A stretch of DNA of 64,000 nucleotides from UBA6918 sp040754425 (GCA_040754425.1 JBFMCR010000014.1:1-64000), one strand, 5' to 3'; positions 8,182 to 17,911 are shown, counted from the first letter of the stretch. The notes: generated by a model not told the origin, from the sequence alone. Numbers and translations are program-made.

Positions 8182-8739
8182 TCAAGGCACGCTCAGCCGC
8201 AGCGACCTGTAGTTGTCGTTATACAGACCGAGTTCGTCGCCGGATGCAAATTTCCAGCCGTCGTCATGGCCGAAAGCCAGGGTTTCGCCCGGATCGAGTT
8301 CGATCCGGAAGCGCCTGGCGGAGGACAGCGTGGGGTTGCGCGTGGTCATCACCAGCGAAAGGTAATGGCTGGAAGTGTTGGTTATCTCGGCCACCAGCCC
8401 GATGCCGAGATAAGACTTGCGAAAGCTGACCTTGACGGGCAGTGCGGCTTTGCCGGCCTGGACCTGGGCCGGATCCGGGGCATTGAGCGCCTGGCTCAGA
8501 CGGCGGATTTCGCGCTCCACCTCCATCACGCGGGCGCGGCTCTCGGCCAGGTAGGCCTCGACCCGCTGCCTGTCCTCTTTCGCCTTGCCCAGTTCGATTT
8601 TCAGTTTCTGCTGCCCATAGCTCAGCATGAAAGCCATCAGGATGGCGCCGGCCGCCAGCAAAAACAGCAGCGCATTGGCCATCAGCGAAAGCCAGAGCCA
8701 TTTTTTCGCAACCTGCTGCGGTTTCCGCGCATCCTGCAT
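8182..8739 (-). CDS. Membrane-anchored coiled-coil protein, unknown function
   Basis: A 185-residue protein. A short basic N-terminus is followed by one membrane helix (about 16-38), a charged coiled-coil stretch (about 43-80, with repeated K/E/R heptads) and a C-terminal beta-rich domain including ITNTSSHYLSLVMTTRNP. The topology suggests a single-pass inner-membrane protein with a periplasmic domain. I do not recognise the family. The frame is open further upstream from a TTG at 8760, but the ATG at 8739 has GAGG at 9 bp and is preferred; an ATG at 8745 is a close alternative. It lies 50 bp downstream of ppc on the same strand and may share its transcript. Confidence 0.7.
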   Translation of the reverse strand: MQDARKPQQVAKKWLWLSLMANALLFLLAAGAILMAFMLSYGQQKLKIELGKAKEDRQRVEAYLAESRARVMEVEREIRRLSQALNAPDPAQVQAGKAALPVKVSFRKSYLGIGLVAEITNTSSHYLSLVMTTRNPTLSSARRFRIELDPGETLAFGHDDGWKFASGDELGLYNDNYRSLRLSVP

Positions 8740-8789
8740 GAGCATCCGCCTCGCAAACAATCAATCCGGCTCACACAAACCAGGTGACA

Positions 8790-11606
8790 TCAGCCGGTAT
8801 TGCGCATGCCCGCCGCGATGGCGTTGATCGAGCGCATCATGGACATGAGCCATTTTTCCTGCTCCTTCTCGTCCGCTTCGCTGCGGGTGCGGCGGAGCAG
8901 GCGCACCTGGATGTGGTTGAGCGGGTCGAGATAGGGCTTGCGGCGCGACAGCGACAGGGCCAGCGCCGGGCTTTCCTCGAGCGGGTTGTGCAGCCCGGCC
9001 ACCCGCAACACGCCGTCGTAGGTGGCGGCGAACTCGGCTGCAATGACATGGTACACGGATTTGGCGACTTCGCTTTCGGCCAGCTCGGCGTATTCGGCCG
9101 CGATCTGCATGTCCGCCTTCGTCAGCGACATCTGCACATTGGAGAACAGCGCACGAAAGAACGGCCATTCCCGGTACATTTCCCGCAGGAGTTCGAGATT
9201 CCCGGGATTGTCCTTGCACAAGGCGTCGATGGCCGAACCGATACCATACCAGGCCGGCAGGGTGTGGCGCGATTGTGCCCAGCCGAACACCCAGGGAATC
9301 GCGCGCACCGAGCTCATGGAGCGATCGGACTTCTTGCGGTGCGACGGGCGCGAACCGATGTTCATCAGGCCGATCTCCCGCACCGGGGTGGCTTCGTAGA
9401 AGTAATCCAGGAAGCCAGGCGTAGCCTCGGTGAGCTTGCGATAGGCCGCCTCGCCCGCTTCTGCCAGTTTCGCCATCATTTCCGGATAACGAATGTCAGT
9501 CATGCGCGGCGTGCCCAAGAGCCCGCAGCTCGCCTTGATGAGGCCGGTAGCGCCCATGCCGATTTCGTAGGCTGCGGTTTCCGGATTGCTGTAGCGGTAA
9601 TACAGCATTTCGCCCTGCTCGGTAAACTTGATCTGTCCGTGAACGGTGCCGGGAGGCTGGGAAAGAATGGCTTCGTGGGTCGGGCCGCCGCCGCGCCCCA
9701 CCGTGCCGCCGCGGCCGTGGAACAGGCGGCATTCGATGCCGTGGCTCCTGGCGATGCCGATGATGGATAGCTGGGCGCGATACAGGTTCCACTGCGAGGC
9801 GAGAATGCCGCCGTCCTTGCAGGAATCGGAATAGCCCAGCATGACTTCCTGGGTGTCGCCCGAGGCCTTTAGCAGGGCGCGGTAAACCGGATTGGAGAAC
9901 AGCGTCTCCAGCACGGCTTCGCTGTGCCTGAGGTCTTCCACCGTTTCGAACAGCGGCGCCACCAGCAGCCGGCAGTTCCAGCCGCGGCCGTCGAAGCCGG
10001 CAAGGCCGGCGATACGGCCGAGGAACATGACTTCCATCACGTGCGAGGCGGAATGGGTCATGGAAATCACGTAGGCGCCGAAGGACTCGGGGCCGACTTC
10101 CCCTCTCAGGCGAGCCACGCGACGGAACACGTCAAGTGTTTTGCGCGCCTCGTCGGTCAGCACCAGGTCACTGACATAAAGATCGCCCTGCCGCGAGATC
10201 CACTTGCAGAGTTCCTGCATGCGGGCTTCCTCGTCGGCTTTCAGGTAATCGAAGTCGGGATCGAGCTGGCGCAGGATTTCCGCCACCGTCATGGTGTGCA
10301 CGGTCGATTCCTGACGGATGTCGAGCTGCAGAAGGTGAAAACCGAAACTCTCCACCAGACGGATCAGGTCCTGCAGGCGGCCCTCACTGATGGCGCGGTC
10401 GCCATGGCTGACGAGCGCGTCGCGGATGAGATAGAGGTCTTCCAGGAAACCGCGCGCATCCGCATAGGCCAGCGGCGGCAGATCGCCTTTTTCGCCCTTG
10501 AGTCGGGCACGCACGTGGTCGAGGTTTGCCTGCAGGCGCGCCATCATCAGCGCCACGCGGCGACGATAGGGCTCGCGCAGAAACTGTTGCGCCGCAGTGC
10601 CGTTGAACACCTTGCCGCCGAAACGGGTTTCGTCCAGCGCCAGCTTGGCGGCGAACAGCGGCGGCAGCTTGCACCATCTGAGGCTATGGGTAAGCGTCTG
10701 GCGCAGGGTTTCCAGACGCTTGAGATACTCCTGCAATACCAGTTCGGTCTGGGTATGCACGGTCCATTCCGTCACTTCCGGGGTGACGAAGGGATTGCCG
10801 TCACGGTCGCCGCCGATCCAGGAACCGAAGCGGATGAAACTCGGCACCTTGATGGCGAGGGCGCCCTTGTCGTCCGTGCCGTAATACTTGCGCACGGCTT
10901 TTTCGAAATAGCGATAGGCGCGCGGCACGGCTTCGAACAGGCTGTTGCGCATGTAGTAAAGGCCGGTACGCACTTCGTCCTGCACTTCCGGCTTGTGCTC
11001 GCGCAACTCGTCGGTGCGCCACATGATGCGAATCTCGACGTCGAGCTCGGCTTCCAGTTCCTGGCGCTCGTCCTCGCCCAGCAGCGGGTCGTAAAGGCGG
11101 TCGCACAGCAGGAACACGCGGCGCAGGCCTTCCATCACCGTACGGCGGCGCGCTTCGGTGGGGTGTGCCGTGAACACCGGCGTGAACAGCATGCGGTCGA
11201 CCAGGCCCTGCAGGGTTTCCGCGGTGACGCCCTGCTCTTTCAGTTCCGCCATGGTGCGGTGGAAGGATCCTACCCAGAGGTTTTCGCCCATCGCCAGTTG
11301 ACGGCGGCGATTGCGATGAGCATGCGACTCTTCGGCTATGTTGACCAGGCTGAAGTAGGTGGAGAAGCCGCGGATCACCTGCTCGAGCTTTTCCGGCGGC
11401 ATGGATTCGATCAGCGACATGAGTCCGGCGCGCTTGTCAGCGTCCTCCTGCTGGTGCAGATCGACAAAACCCTGGCGCAGGGCTTCCACCGCATCGAATA
11501 CGCCCTCGCCCGCTGTCTCTTGCAGCACGCGGCCGAGCAGGGTGCCGAGCAGCTTCACCTGCGCGCGCAGGTGATCATCGGTAAGCAGGGTCAAAGGTGC
11601 ATTCAT
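8790..11606 (-). CDS. ppc: Phosphoenolpyruvate carboxylase
   Basis: A 938-residue enzyme that fixes bicarbonate onto PEP to make oxaloacetate (anaplerosis). Signatures: FTAHPTEARRRT with catalytic His148, GYSDSCKDGG, FHGRGGTVGRGGGP (the mobile-loop region), and the invariant C-terminus RNTG. Length matches bacterial PEPC (about 880-950). The frame is open 30 codons upstream, but MNAPLTLLTDD at 11606 is the natural N-terminus. With ppsA elsewhere in the window, the organism can both make and use PEP, which fits growth on organic acids or autotrophy. Confidence 0.98.
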   Translation of the reverse strand: MNAPLTLLTDDHLRAQVKLLGTLLGRVLQETAGEGVFDAVEALRQGFVDLHQQEDADKRAGLMSLIESMPPEKLEQVIRGFSTYFSLVNIAEESHAHRNRRRQLAMGENLWVGSFHRTMAELKEQGVTAETLQGLVDRMLFTPVFTAHPTEARRRTVMEGLRRVFLLCDRLYDPLLGEDERQELEAELDVEIRIMWRTDELREHKPEVQDEVRTGLYYMRNSLFEAVPRAYRYFEKAVRKYYGTDDKGALAIKVPSFIRFGSWIGGDRDGNPFVTPEVTEWTVHTQTELVLQEYLKRLETLRQTLTHSLRWCKLPPLFAAKLALDETRFGGKVFNGTAAQQFLREPYRRRVALMMARLQANLDHVRARLKGEKGDLPPLAYADARGFLEDLYLIRDALVSHGDRAISEGRLQDLIRLVESFGFHLLQLDIRQESTVHTMTVAEILRQLDPDFDYLKADEEARMQELCKWISRQGDLYVSDLVLTDEARKTLDVFRRVARLRGEVGPESFGAYVISMTHSASHVMEVMFLGRIAGLAGFDGRGWNCRLLVAPLFETVEDLRHSEAVLETLFSNPVYRALLKASGDTQEVMLGYSDSCKDGGILASQWNLYRAQLSIIGIARSHGIECRLFHGRGGTVGRGGGPTHEAILSQPPGTVHGQIKFTEQGEMLYYRYSNPETAAYEIGMGATGLIKASCGLLGTPRMTDIRYPEMMAKLAEAGEAAYRKLTEATPGFLDYFYEATPVREIGLMNIGSRPSHRKKSDRSMSSVRAIPWVFGWAQSRHTLPAWYGIGSAIDALCKDNPGNLELLREMYREWPFFRALFSNVQMSLTKADMQIAAEYAELAESEVAKSVYHVIAAEFAATYDGVLRVAGLHNPLEESPALALSLSRRKPYLDPLNHIQVRLLRRTRSEADEKEQEKWLMSMMRSINAIAAGMRNTG

Positions 11607-11732
11607 TGGATGCGAAAACTCGGAAAGCGGACAGCAAAAGCTTGCCATTTTCGCATTTTTCGGGCCGTATTTGAACCCGCCAAGGCCAAACGACACGCAG
11701 ACGCAACAGTAGAAGGCAAAAACTCGAACAAT

Positions 11733-11787
11733 GAGGACGGGAGGACAAAAGAAGGGAAAATCGTTTTACTCCTGTCCTCTCGTCCTC
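11733..11787. repeat. Dispersed intergenic inverted repeat, GGAGGAC type (copy A)
   Basis: Arm GAGGACGGGAGGACA (11733-11747) pairs with TGTCCTCTCGTCCTC (11773-11787), 14 of 15 positions, the mismatch allowing a G-U pair in RNA. The purine-rich arm is on the left of the + strand. It sits between purL and ppc. Its right arm is nearly identical to those at 17.9 kb and 34.2 kb, so this is one member of a dispersed family. Confidence 0.8.
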
Positions 11788-11809
11788 CCTGTAAAAAAAG
11801 CCTTGCGGC

Positions 11810-14800
11810 TCACCCCACCCACTTGCGGGCGTTGCGGAACATGCGCATCCAGGGACCATCCTCGCCCGCATAGTCTGCGGGCTTCCACGACAGCTGTGCG
11901 GCGCGGAACACGCGCTCGGGATGCGGCATCATGATGGTAAAGCGCCCATCCGCGGTGGTAAAGCCGGTGGCGCCGCCCTTTGATCCATTCGGATTGAGCG
12001 GATAGGTTTCCGTTGGCAGTCCGCGGTGGTCCACATAGCGCAACGCCAGCCTCGCGGCGCCGGCATGCCCGGCCTCGCGGAATGCGATGCGGCCCTCGCC
12101 GTGCGCCACTGCAATGGGCATGCGCGAGCCGGCCATGCCGTCGAAGAACAGCGAGGGCGAGTCCTGCACCTCGACCATCACGAAGCGCGCCTCGAACTGC
12201 TCCGAAAGGTTGCGGCGGAACTGTGGCCAGGCTTGCGCGCCGGGGATGATGTCGTGCAAATGGCTCATCATCTGGCAGCCGTTGCATACGCCCAAGGCAA
12301 AGCTGTCGGCACGATGGAAGAAGGCCTCGAACTCGTCGCGCGCGCGCGGATTGAACAGGATGGACTTGGCCCAGCCGCCGCCGGCGCCGAGCACGTCGCC
12401 GTAGGAGAAACCGCCGCAGGCGACCAGGCCCTTGAAGTCCCTGAGGCTGACGCGCCCATCGATGATGTCGCTCATGTGCACATCCACCGGTTCGAAACCG
12501 GCCCGATGGAAGGCCGCCGCCATCTCGACCTGGCCGTTCACGCCCTGCTCGCGCAGCACCGCCATGCGCGGACGCACGCCGCTGGCAATAAAAGGCGCGG
12601 CAATGTCGTCATCGGCATCGTAGCTCAGCGCATAATGCAGGCCGGGGTCGGCCGCATCCTTGCAGCGCGCGAATTCCTCATCGGCGCAGAGCGGGTTGTC
12701 CCTGAGACGCGCGATATGATGCGATGTATCCCACCACGCAGACAAGAGATCGGCGCGCGCCTCGTCCAGCACGATGTTTTCGCCGCTCATGAAGCGAACG
12801 CGATCGTCGCTCGCGAGCGTGCCGATGTCGATGACCGGCAGTCCGGCCAGCGCGAACTGTGCAATGACCCGACCGGCATGTTCCAAAGGTACCTGGAGCA
12901 CCGCGCCGGCCTCTTCGCTGAAGAGCTGTGCCAGCACATCGCCTTCCGGCAGCATGACATCGACACCGGTCCTGCCGGCGAATGCCATTTCCGCGATAGC
13001 GGCGAAGAGGCCGCCGTCGGAACGGTCGTGGTAGGCCAGCACGCGGCCGTCTTCGAGCAGGTTCTGCAGCACTTTGAAGAAGGCCTTGAGTTCCACGGCG
13101 CCGGGCGCGTCGGGCACCTCGTTGCCGACCTGTTCATAGACTTGCGCCAGGGCGGAGCCGCCCAGGCGGCTCCTGCCAAACCCCAGATCGACCAGGATCA
13201 GACGCGTGTCGCCGCAGTCGCTGCGCAGTTGCGGGGTGAGATGGCGGCGCGCATCGGGCGTGGGCGCGAAGGCAGAGATGACCAGGGAAAGCGGCGCGAT
13301 CACGGCTTTTTTCTGCCCCCCCTCCTCCCACACCGTCTTCATCGACATCGAATCCTTGCCCACGGGAATGGCAAGGCCGAGTTCCTGGCAATAGGCCGAC
13401 ACCGCCTGCACGGTATCGAACAGGCGCGCGTCCTCGCCGGGGTGACCGGCCGGCGCCATCCAGTTGGCGGAAAGCTTCACGTCCTCGATTTTTTCGATGC
13501 GCGCGGCGAACAAATTCATCAGCGCCTCGGTCACCGCCATGCGGCCGGAGGCCGGCGCATCGATCAGCGCGAGCGGACCCTTTTCGCCCATGGCCATGAC
13601 CTCGCCGCGGTGTGTGGTGTAGCCCATCAGGGTGATGGCGCAATCGGCCACCGGCATCTGCCACGGACCCACGCACTGGTCGCGCGCGGTCATGCCGCCC
13701 ACCGTGCGATCGCCGATGGAAACGAGGAACATCTTGGAGGCCACGCCGGGCAATCTCAAAACCCGGTAGGCGGCTTCCTGCACTTGAATGCCGGCAGCGC
13801 TGAAGGTCGGCAGCACTGGTTCGGCATGCTGCACGTTCCGGGTCATCCTCGGCGGCTTGCCGAGGAGAACTTCGAGCGGCATGTCCACCGGCGCATTCCG
13901 GAAGTGCTCGTCCAGTACCTTCAACTGGTGATCGGCAGTGGCCTGCCCCACCACTGCAAAAGGGCAGCGTTCACGCTCGCAGATGGCGCGGAACTCATCG
14001 ATGCGTTCGGGCGGAATCGCCAGCACGTAGCGCTCCTGCGCCTCGTTGCACCAGATTTCCCTGGGGCTCATGCCGGACTCTTCCGAGGGCACGGCGCGCA
14101 GCTGGAACACGCCGCCCCTGCCGCCGCCGTGCACCAGCTCCGGCAGCGCGTTGGACAGGCCGCCGGCGCCGACGTCATGGATGGAGACGATGGGATTGTT
14201 CGCGCCCATCTGCCAGCAGCGGTCGATGACTTCCTGCGCGCGGCGCTGCATTTCCGGATTGCCGCGCTGCACCGAATCGAAGTCCAGGTTGGCCGCATTG
14301 GCGCCGGTCGCCATGGAAGATGCCGCCCCGCCACCAAGACCGATCAGCATGCCGGGGCCGCCGAGTTGAATGAGCAGCGCGCCTTCCGGCAGCGGCTGCT
14401 TGTGCACGTGGTCCTCGCGGATGTTGCCCACGCCGCCTGCCAGCATGATGGGCTTGTGGTAGCCGCGACGCTCGTTGTTGGCCCAGGTTTCCAGGGTGCG
14501 GAAATAGCCCGCCAGGTTGGGACGGCCGAATTCGTTGTTGAAGGCCGCGGCACCGATGGGGCCTTCGAGCATGATGGCAAGCGGCGATGCGATGCGCTCG
14601 GGGCGGCCGTAGTCTTCTTCTTCCCAGGGCTGAACGGCATCGGGGATGCGCAGGTTCGATACGGAAAACCCGCACAGGCCCGCCTTGGGCCTGGAGCCGC
14701 GCCCGGTGGCGCCCTCGTCGCGAATCTCGCCGCCGCTGCCGGTGGCCGCACCCGGAAAAGGCGAAATCGCGGTGGGATGGTTGTGGGTCTCCACCTTCAT

Positions 14801-15667
14801 CAGGATGTGGGTGGGTTCGGTATTGAAGTCGTACTTGCCGCCCCTGCCGGGATAGAAGCGCTCGATCTCGGCGCCCTGCATCACCGCGGCGTTGTCCTCG
14901 TAGGCCGACAACGTGCCCTGCGGGGTTCTGGCGTGGGTGTCGCGGATCATGGCAAACAGGCTCTTTTCCTGCTCGACGCCGTCGATCACCCAGGCGGCGT
15001 TGAAAATCTTGTGCCGGCAGTGCTCGGAGTTGGCCTGGGCGAACATCATCAGTTCCACGTCGGTGGGGTTGCGGCCCATGCGCGTGAAGTTGTCGGCGAG
15101 GTAATCGATCTCGTCCCCGGAAAGCGCCAGCCCCAGGCGGACATTGGCTTTCGCCAGCGCATGGCGGCCGCCGCCGAGCACATCGACCGTCTCCAGCTGG
15201 CGCGGCGGCACATGGATGAACAGTCCGGCCGCCTCGTCCACGGCACGCAGCACCGTCTCGGTCATGCGGTCATGGATCAGCGGCAGCAGGATGGACTCGT
15301 CGATGGCATGCTCGAAGTGCCAGGCCACGCCGCGCTCGACGCGGCGCACCTTGGAAAGGCCACAGTTGTGCAGGATATCGGTGGCCTTGGACGACCACGG
15401 CGACACCGTGCCGAAACGCGGCGTGACCAGAAGGAACTGGGCATAAGGAATATCCACGGACGCATCGGCATAGTCCAGTGCCGCGGCCAGAACCGCCTGT
15501 TCTTCGGAAGTCAGTGCCTCTTCGAGTTCCAGAAAGTGCCAGTATTGCGTGGCGATCCTGCAAGACGGCGACTCCGCCGCCTGCAACTGCTCGTGGATTT
15601 TCTCGATGCGGAAAGCGGACAGAGCGGCGCCGCCGGGCAGTGAAAGAATGGAAGGTGCGCTGGACAT
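11810..15667 (-). CDS. purL: Phosphoribosylformylglycinamidine synthase (FGAM synthetase)
   Basis: A 1285-residue single-chain enzyme of de novo purine synthesis, converting FGAR, glutamine and ATP to FGAM. Length matches the large proteobacterial PurL (E. coli 1295). It has an N-terminal PurS-like region, two AIRS-like ATP domains with KVETHNHPTAISPFPGAATG and GVGNIREDH, and a C-terminal class I glutamine amidotransferase with the nucleophile Cys in LGVCNGCQMM plus a downstream PHPERV His. The start ATG at 15667 gives MSSAPSILSL. It is a single gene with the inverted repeat A just beyond its 3' end. Confidence 0.98.
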   Translation of the reverse strand: MSSAPSILSLPGGAALSAFRIEKIHEQLQAAESPSCRIATQYWHFLELEEALTSEEQAVLAAALDYADASVDIPYAQFLLVTPRFGTVSPWSSKATDILHNCGLSKVRRVERGVAWHFEHAIDESILLPLIHDRMTETVLRAVDEAAGLFIHVPPRQLETVDVLGGGRHALAKANVRLGLALSGDEIDYLADNFTRMGRNPTDVELMMFAQANSEHCRHKIFNAAWVIDGVEQEKSLFAMIRDTHARTPQGTLSAYEDNAAVMQGAEIERFYPGRGGKYDFNTEPTHILMKVETHNHPTAISPFPGAATGSGGEIRDEGATGRGSRPKAGLCGFSVSNLRIPDAVQPWEEEDYGRPERIASPLAIMLEGPIGAAAFNNEFGRPNLAGYFRTLETWANNERRGYHKPIMLAGGVGNIREDHVHKQPLPEGALLIQLGGPGMLIGLGGGAASSMATGANAANLDFDSVQRGNPEMQRRAQEVIDRCWQMGANNPIVSIHDVGAGGLSNALPELVHGGGRGGVFQLRAVPSEESGMSPREIWCNEAQERYVLAIPPERIDEFRAICERERCPFAVVGQATADHQLKVLDEHFRNAPVDMPLEVLLGKPPRMTRNVQHAEPVLPTFSAAGIQVQEAAYRVLRLPGVASKMFLVSIGDRTVGGMTARDQCVGPWQMPVADCAITLMGYTTHRGEVMAMGEKGPLALIDAPASGRMAVTEALMNLFAARIEKIEDVKLSANWMAPAGHPGEDARLFDTVQAVSAYCQELGLAIPVGKDSMSMKTVWEEGGQKKAVIAPLSLVISAFAPTPDARRHLTPQLRSDCGDTRLILVDLGFGRSRLGGSALAQVYEQVGNEVPDAPGAVELKAFFKVLQNLLEDGRVLAYHDRSDGGLFAAIAEMAFAGRTGVDVMLPEGDVLAQLFSEEAGAVLQVPLEHAGRVIAQFALAGLPVIDIGTLASDDRVRFMSGENIVLDEARADLLSAWWDTSHHIARLRDNPLCADEEFARCKDAADPGLHYALSYDADDDIAAPFIASGVRPRMAVLREQGVNGQVEMAAAFHRAGFEPVDVHMSDIIDGRVSLRDFKGLVACGGFSYGDVLGAGGGWAKSILFNPRARDEFEAFFHRADSFALGVCNGCQMMSHLHDIIPGAQAWPQFRRNLSEQFEARFVMVEVQDSPSLFFDGMAGSRMPIAVAHGEGRIAFREAGHAGAARLALRYVDHRGLPTETYPLNPNGSKGGATGFTTADGRFTIMMPHPERVFRAAQLSWKPADYAGEDGPWMRMFRNARKWVG

Positions 15668-15765
15668 AGGGGCGGGATAACGCGGAAAAACGTCATTTTA
15701 CCCGACAGCGTGCCGTCTTCCGTCCTTCGATGAGTTTGCATCAAGGCCGTTTGTCGCGCAGATAT

Positions 15766-15990
15766 CTATGGCTTTTCCGTGCGCTCTCCATGCTCATGAC
15801 GTTTTTGCCAGGCCTCGAAACAGGCCAGACCGCAGAAATGCGCGACGTAGTCCTCGCCTTCCTCGCGGATCGAATCCTTGGCGGGCAGTTCCTTCAGACA
15901 ATAATCGCAAGTGAGCACGGTGCACTCGTGGTCATGCTCGCAGGCCAGCAGCGGCGCACCGGCCGGGCCAAGCTTGGGCGTCTCATCCAT
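15766..15990 (-). CDS. Small Cys-rich protein, DUF3330-like
   Basis: A 74-residue acidic protein with Cys and His pairs: C-E-H-D-H-E-C, C-D-Y-C-L-K-E and F-C-G-L-A-C-F-E-A-W. The C-D-Y-C plus C-x-x-x-C arrangement looks like a zinc ribbon and agrees with DUF3330-type proteins. Function is unknown. An AGGAGGCAAAT Shine-Dalgarno supports the start at 15990. It is divergent from nnrD. Confidence 0.72.
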   Translation of the reverse strand: MDETPKLGPAGAPLLACEHDHECTVLTCDYCLKELPAKDSIREEGEDYVAHFCGLACFEAWQKRHEHGERTEKP

Positions 15991-16067
15991 ATTTGCCTCC
16001 TCTTCCGGGCCTTTGCCCGAAATTCGGTCTATGCTGTCACTTTAGACAAGATTTCAGCCAAATCGCC

Positions 16068-16877
16068 ATGCACCCGCCCCGGCTTCCCCCGCGACCTGCC
16101 GACAGCCACAAGGCCATGTTCGGCCGCATCGGACTCATCGGCGGCGCGCCCGGCACGGTCGGCGCGCTCTTGCTGGCGGGACGCGCCGCCCTGCATTGCG
16201 GCGCCGGCCTGGTCACGCTGGGCATGCTGGACGAGAACGTGCGCGTGGACTACGCCAGCCCCGAATTGATGTTCGCGCCGCCGGAAAGCCTGGTTTCCGA
16301 TTTCGACCTCGACGTGCTGGCGATCGGGCCCGGGCTCGGGCAGTCGCGGCTCGCCTTCGACCTCATGCAGACGGCGCTCCTGCACCCTTCCCTGCTGGTG
16401 ATCGATGCCGACGGCCTGAATGTGGTATCGCGGCGTGCCGATCTTGCCTATGTCTGCGCGCACCGCAGTGCGCCCACCCTGATCACGCCCCATCCCGGCG
16501 AGGCGGCACGCCTCCTGCAGGTAAAAACACGCGAAATCCAGGCCAACCGCGAGCTGGCGGCACGCGAGCTGGCGGCTCGTTTCAATGCACTGGCTGCATT
16601 GAAGGGGGCGGGCACGGTGCTGGCGCACCCGGACGGCAAATTCGCATTCAACCAGACCGGCAACCCGGCGCTATCCGCGCCCGGCATGGGCGACGTGCTG
16701 ACCGGCATGCTGGCCGCATTCGCCGCGCGCATGCCACCATGGGATGCGCTACGCCTGGCCGTCTGGCTGCACGGCCAGGCAGCCGATGATGCGCTCGCAG
16801 CGGGCTGCGGCGTCGAGGGCCTCACGGCCTCCGAGCTGATCGGCCATGCGCGCCGGCGGCTGAATGCCTGTGATTAG
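16068..16877 (+). CDS. nnrD: ADP-dependent NAD(P)H-hydrate dehydratase
   Basis: A 269-residue protein of the YjeF C-terminal (ribokinase-like) fold. Known role: it repairs hydrated NADH and NADPH using ADP. Visible signatures: IGLIGGAPGTVGALLLAGRA near the N-terminus, AIGPGLGQS, VIDADGLN, LITPHPGEAARLL and the nucleotide/catalytic loop APGMGDVLTGMLAAF. The partner epimerase domain (NnrE), fused in E. coli, is absent, so this is the stand-alone form. The frame is open from 15993, but ATG 16068 fits the family N-terminus. Its stop codon TAG lies inside the left arm of an inverted repeat. Confidence 0.92.
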   Translation: MHPPRLPPRPADSHKAMFGRIGLIGGAPGTVGALLLAGRAALHCGAGLVTLGMLDENVRVDYASPELMFAPPESLVSDFDLDVLAIGPGLGQSRLAFDLMQTALLHPSLLVIDADGLNVVSRRADLAYVCAHRSAPTLITPHPGEAARLLQVKTREIQANRELAARELAARFNALAALKGAGTVLAHPDGKFAFNQTGNPALSAPGMGDVLTGMLAAFAARMPPWDALRLAVWLHGQAADDALAAGCGVEGLTASELIGHARRRLNACD

Positions 16878-16966
16878 GGGGCAGGATTCAGGGGTGGTGC
16901 GGCCGAAGGGCGCGCTGAATTAAAAGCGCGAAGCACAATCCCTGATCCCTGAATCCCGCCCCCTAA
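16874..16966. repeat. Dispersed inverted repeat, TAGGGG-CAGG type (copy F)
   Basis: Left arm TTAGGGGGCAGGATTCAGGG (16874-16893) and right arm CCCTGAATCCCGCCCCCTAA (16947-16966) are complementary at 19 of 20 positions. The TAG in the left arm is the stop of nnrD and the CTA in the right arm is the stop of galU on the other strand. A 22-nt block inside (16924-16945, starting AAGCGCGAAGCACAATCCC) occurs again, reverse-complemented and identical, at 29259-29280. Confidence 0.88.
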
Positions 16967-17832
16967 CAAAATCGGCTCTTGAGGTAAGCCTCGAACTCGC
17001 TGCCCACTTCCGGGTGCTTCATGGCGTATTCCACCGTGGCCTGCAGATAACCCAGCTTGCTGCCGCAGTCGTAGCGCACGCCGTCGAAAGCATAGGCCAG
17101 CACTTGCTGCTCTTGCAGCAGGGCGGCGATGGCATCGGTCAACTGCAACTCGCCGCCCGCGCCGGGCTTGAGGTTTTCGATGTAATGGAAAATGCGCGGC
17201 GTGAGGATGTAGCGCCCGACCACTCCCAGATTGGAAGGCGCAACCTCGGGCTTGGGTTTTTCCACGATGGCGTTTACGCGCGAGACGCCCTCACCCAGCG
17301 GCACGGCATCCACAATCCCATAGGACGCCGTCTCCTCGCGTGCAACCTCCTGCACCCCCAGCACCGAACATTGATAGTAATCGTACTTGTCCGCCATCTG
17401 CTTCATCACCGGCGGAGTGGCGTCGATGAGGTCGTCGGCCAGGATCACGGCAAAAGGCTCGTTGCCGATCACCGGCTTGGCGCACAGTACGGCATGACCC
17501 AGCCCCAATGCCTCGGCCTGGCGGATGTAGATGAAATTGACGCCGGCCGGCCGGATCGACTGCACCAGGTCCAGCACCCTGTTCTTGCCGCGCGATTCCA
17601 GTTCGGTTTCCAGTTCGTAGGCCTTGTCGAAGTGGTCCTCGACCGTGCGCTTTGTGCGGCTGCTGATGAAAATGATGTCGGTCATGCCGGCATCGATGGC
17701 CTCCTCCACCGCATACTGGATCAAGGGCTTGTCGACGATGGGCAGCATTTCCTTGGGACTGGCCTTGGTGGCGGGCAGGAAACGGGTGCCGAGGCCGGCG
17801 ACCGGAAACACGGCTTTGGTGACTTTTCGCAT
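16963..17832 (-). CDS. galU: UTP--glucose-1-phosphate uridylyltransferase
   Basis: A 289-residue nucleotidyltransferase that makes UDP-glucose for envelope polysaccharides. Signatures: AVFPVAGLGTRFLPATKASPKEMLPIVDKP (nucleotide-binding loop), EALGLGHAVLCA, FAVILADDLID and AIVEKPKPE. The frame opens at a GTG (17853), but the ATG at 17832 (MRKVTKAVFP) is closer to the family N-terminus. It is convergent with nnrD, and the stop codon is in the right arm of repeat F. Confidence 0.96.
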   Translation of the reverse strand: MRKVTKAVFPVAGLGTRFLPATKASPKEMLPIVDKPLIQYAVEEAIDAGMTDIIFISSRTKRTVEDHFDKAYELETELESRGKNRVLDLVQSIRPAGVNFIYIRQAEALGLGHAVLCAKPVIGNEPFAVILADDLIDATPPVMKQMADKYDYYQCSVLGVQEVAREETASYGIVDAVPLGEGVSRVNAIVEKPKPEVAPSNLGVVGRYILTPRIFHYIENLKPGAGGELQLTDAIAALLQEQQVLAYAFDGVRYDCGSKLGYLQATVEYAMKHPEVGSEFEAYLKSRFC

Positions 17833-17856
17833 TTCTGTATTCTCGGTTTTCACGAA

Positions 17857-17911
17857 GAGGACATGAGGACAAGAGGGAAGGCGAAGGAATTGCTCCTGTC
17901 CTCTTGTCCTC
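17857..17911. repeat. Dispersed intergenic inverted repeat, GGAGGAC type (copy B)
   Basis: GAGGACATGAGGACA (17857-17871) pairs with TGTCCTCTTGTCCTC (17897-17911), 14 of 15. The right arm with flanks, CTCCTGTCCTCTTGTCCTCC, differs from copy A by one base over these 20 nt. It sits between ligA and galU and overlaps the likely promoter/leader of galU. Confidence 0.8.

Noticed and set aside
12026..15643. 1205-codon open frame antisense to purL
   Set aside because: A shadow frame, again rich in Arg, His and Ala, over a gene with full purL signatures.
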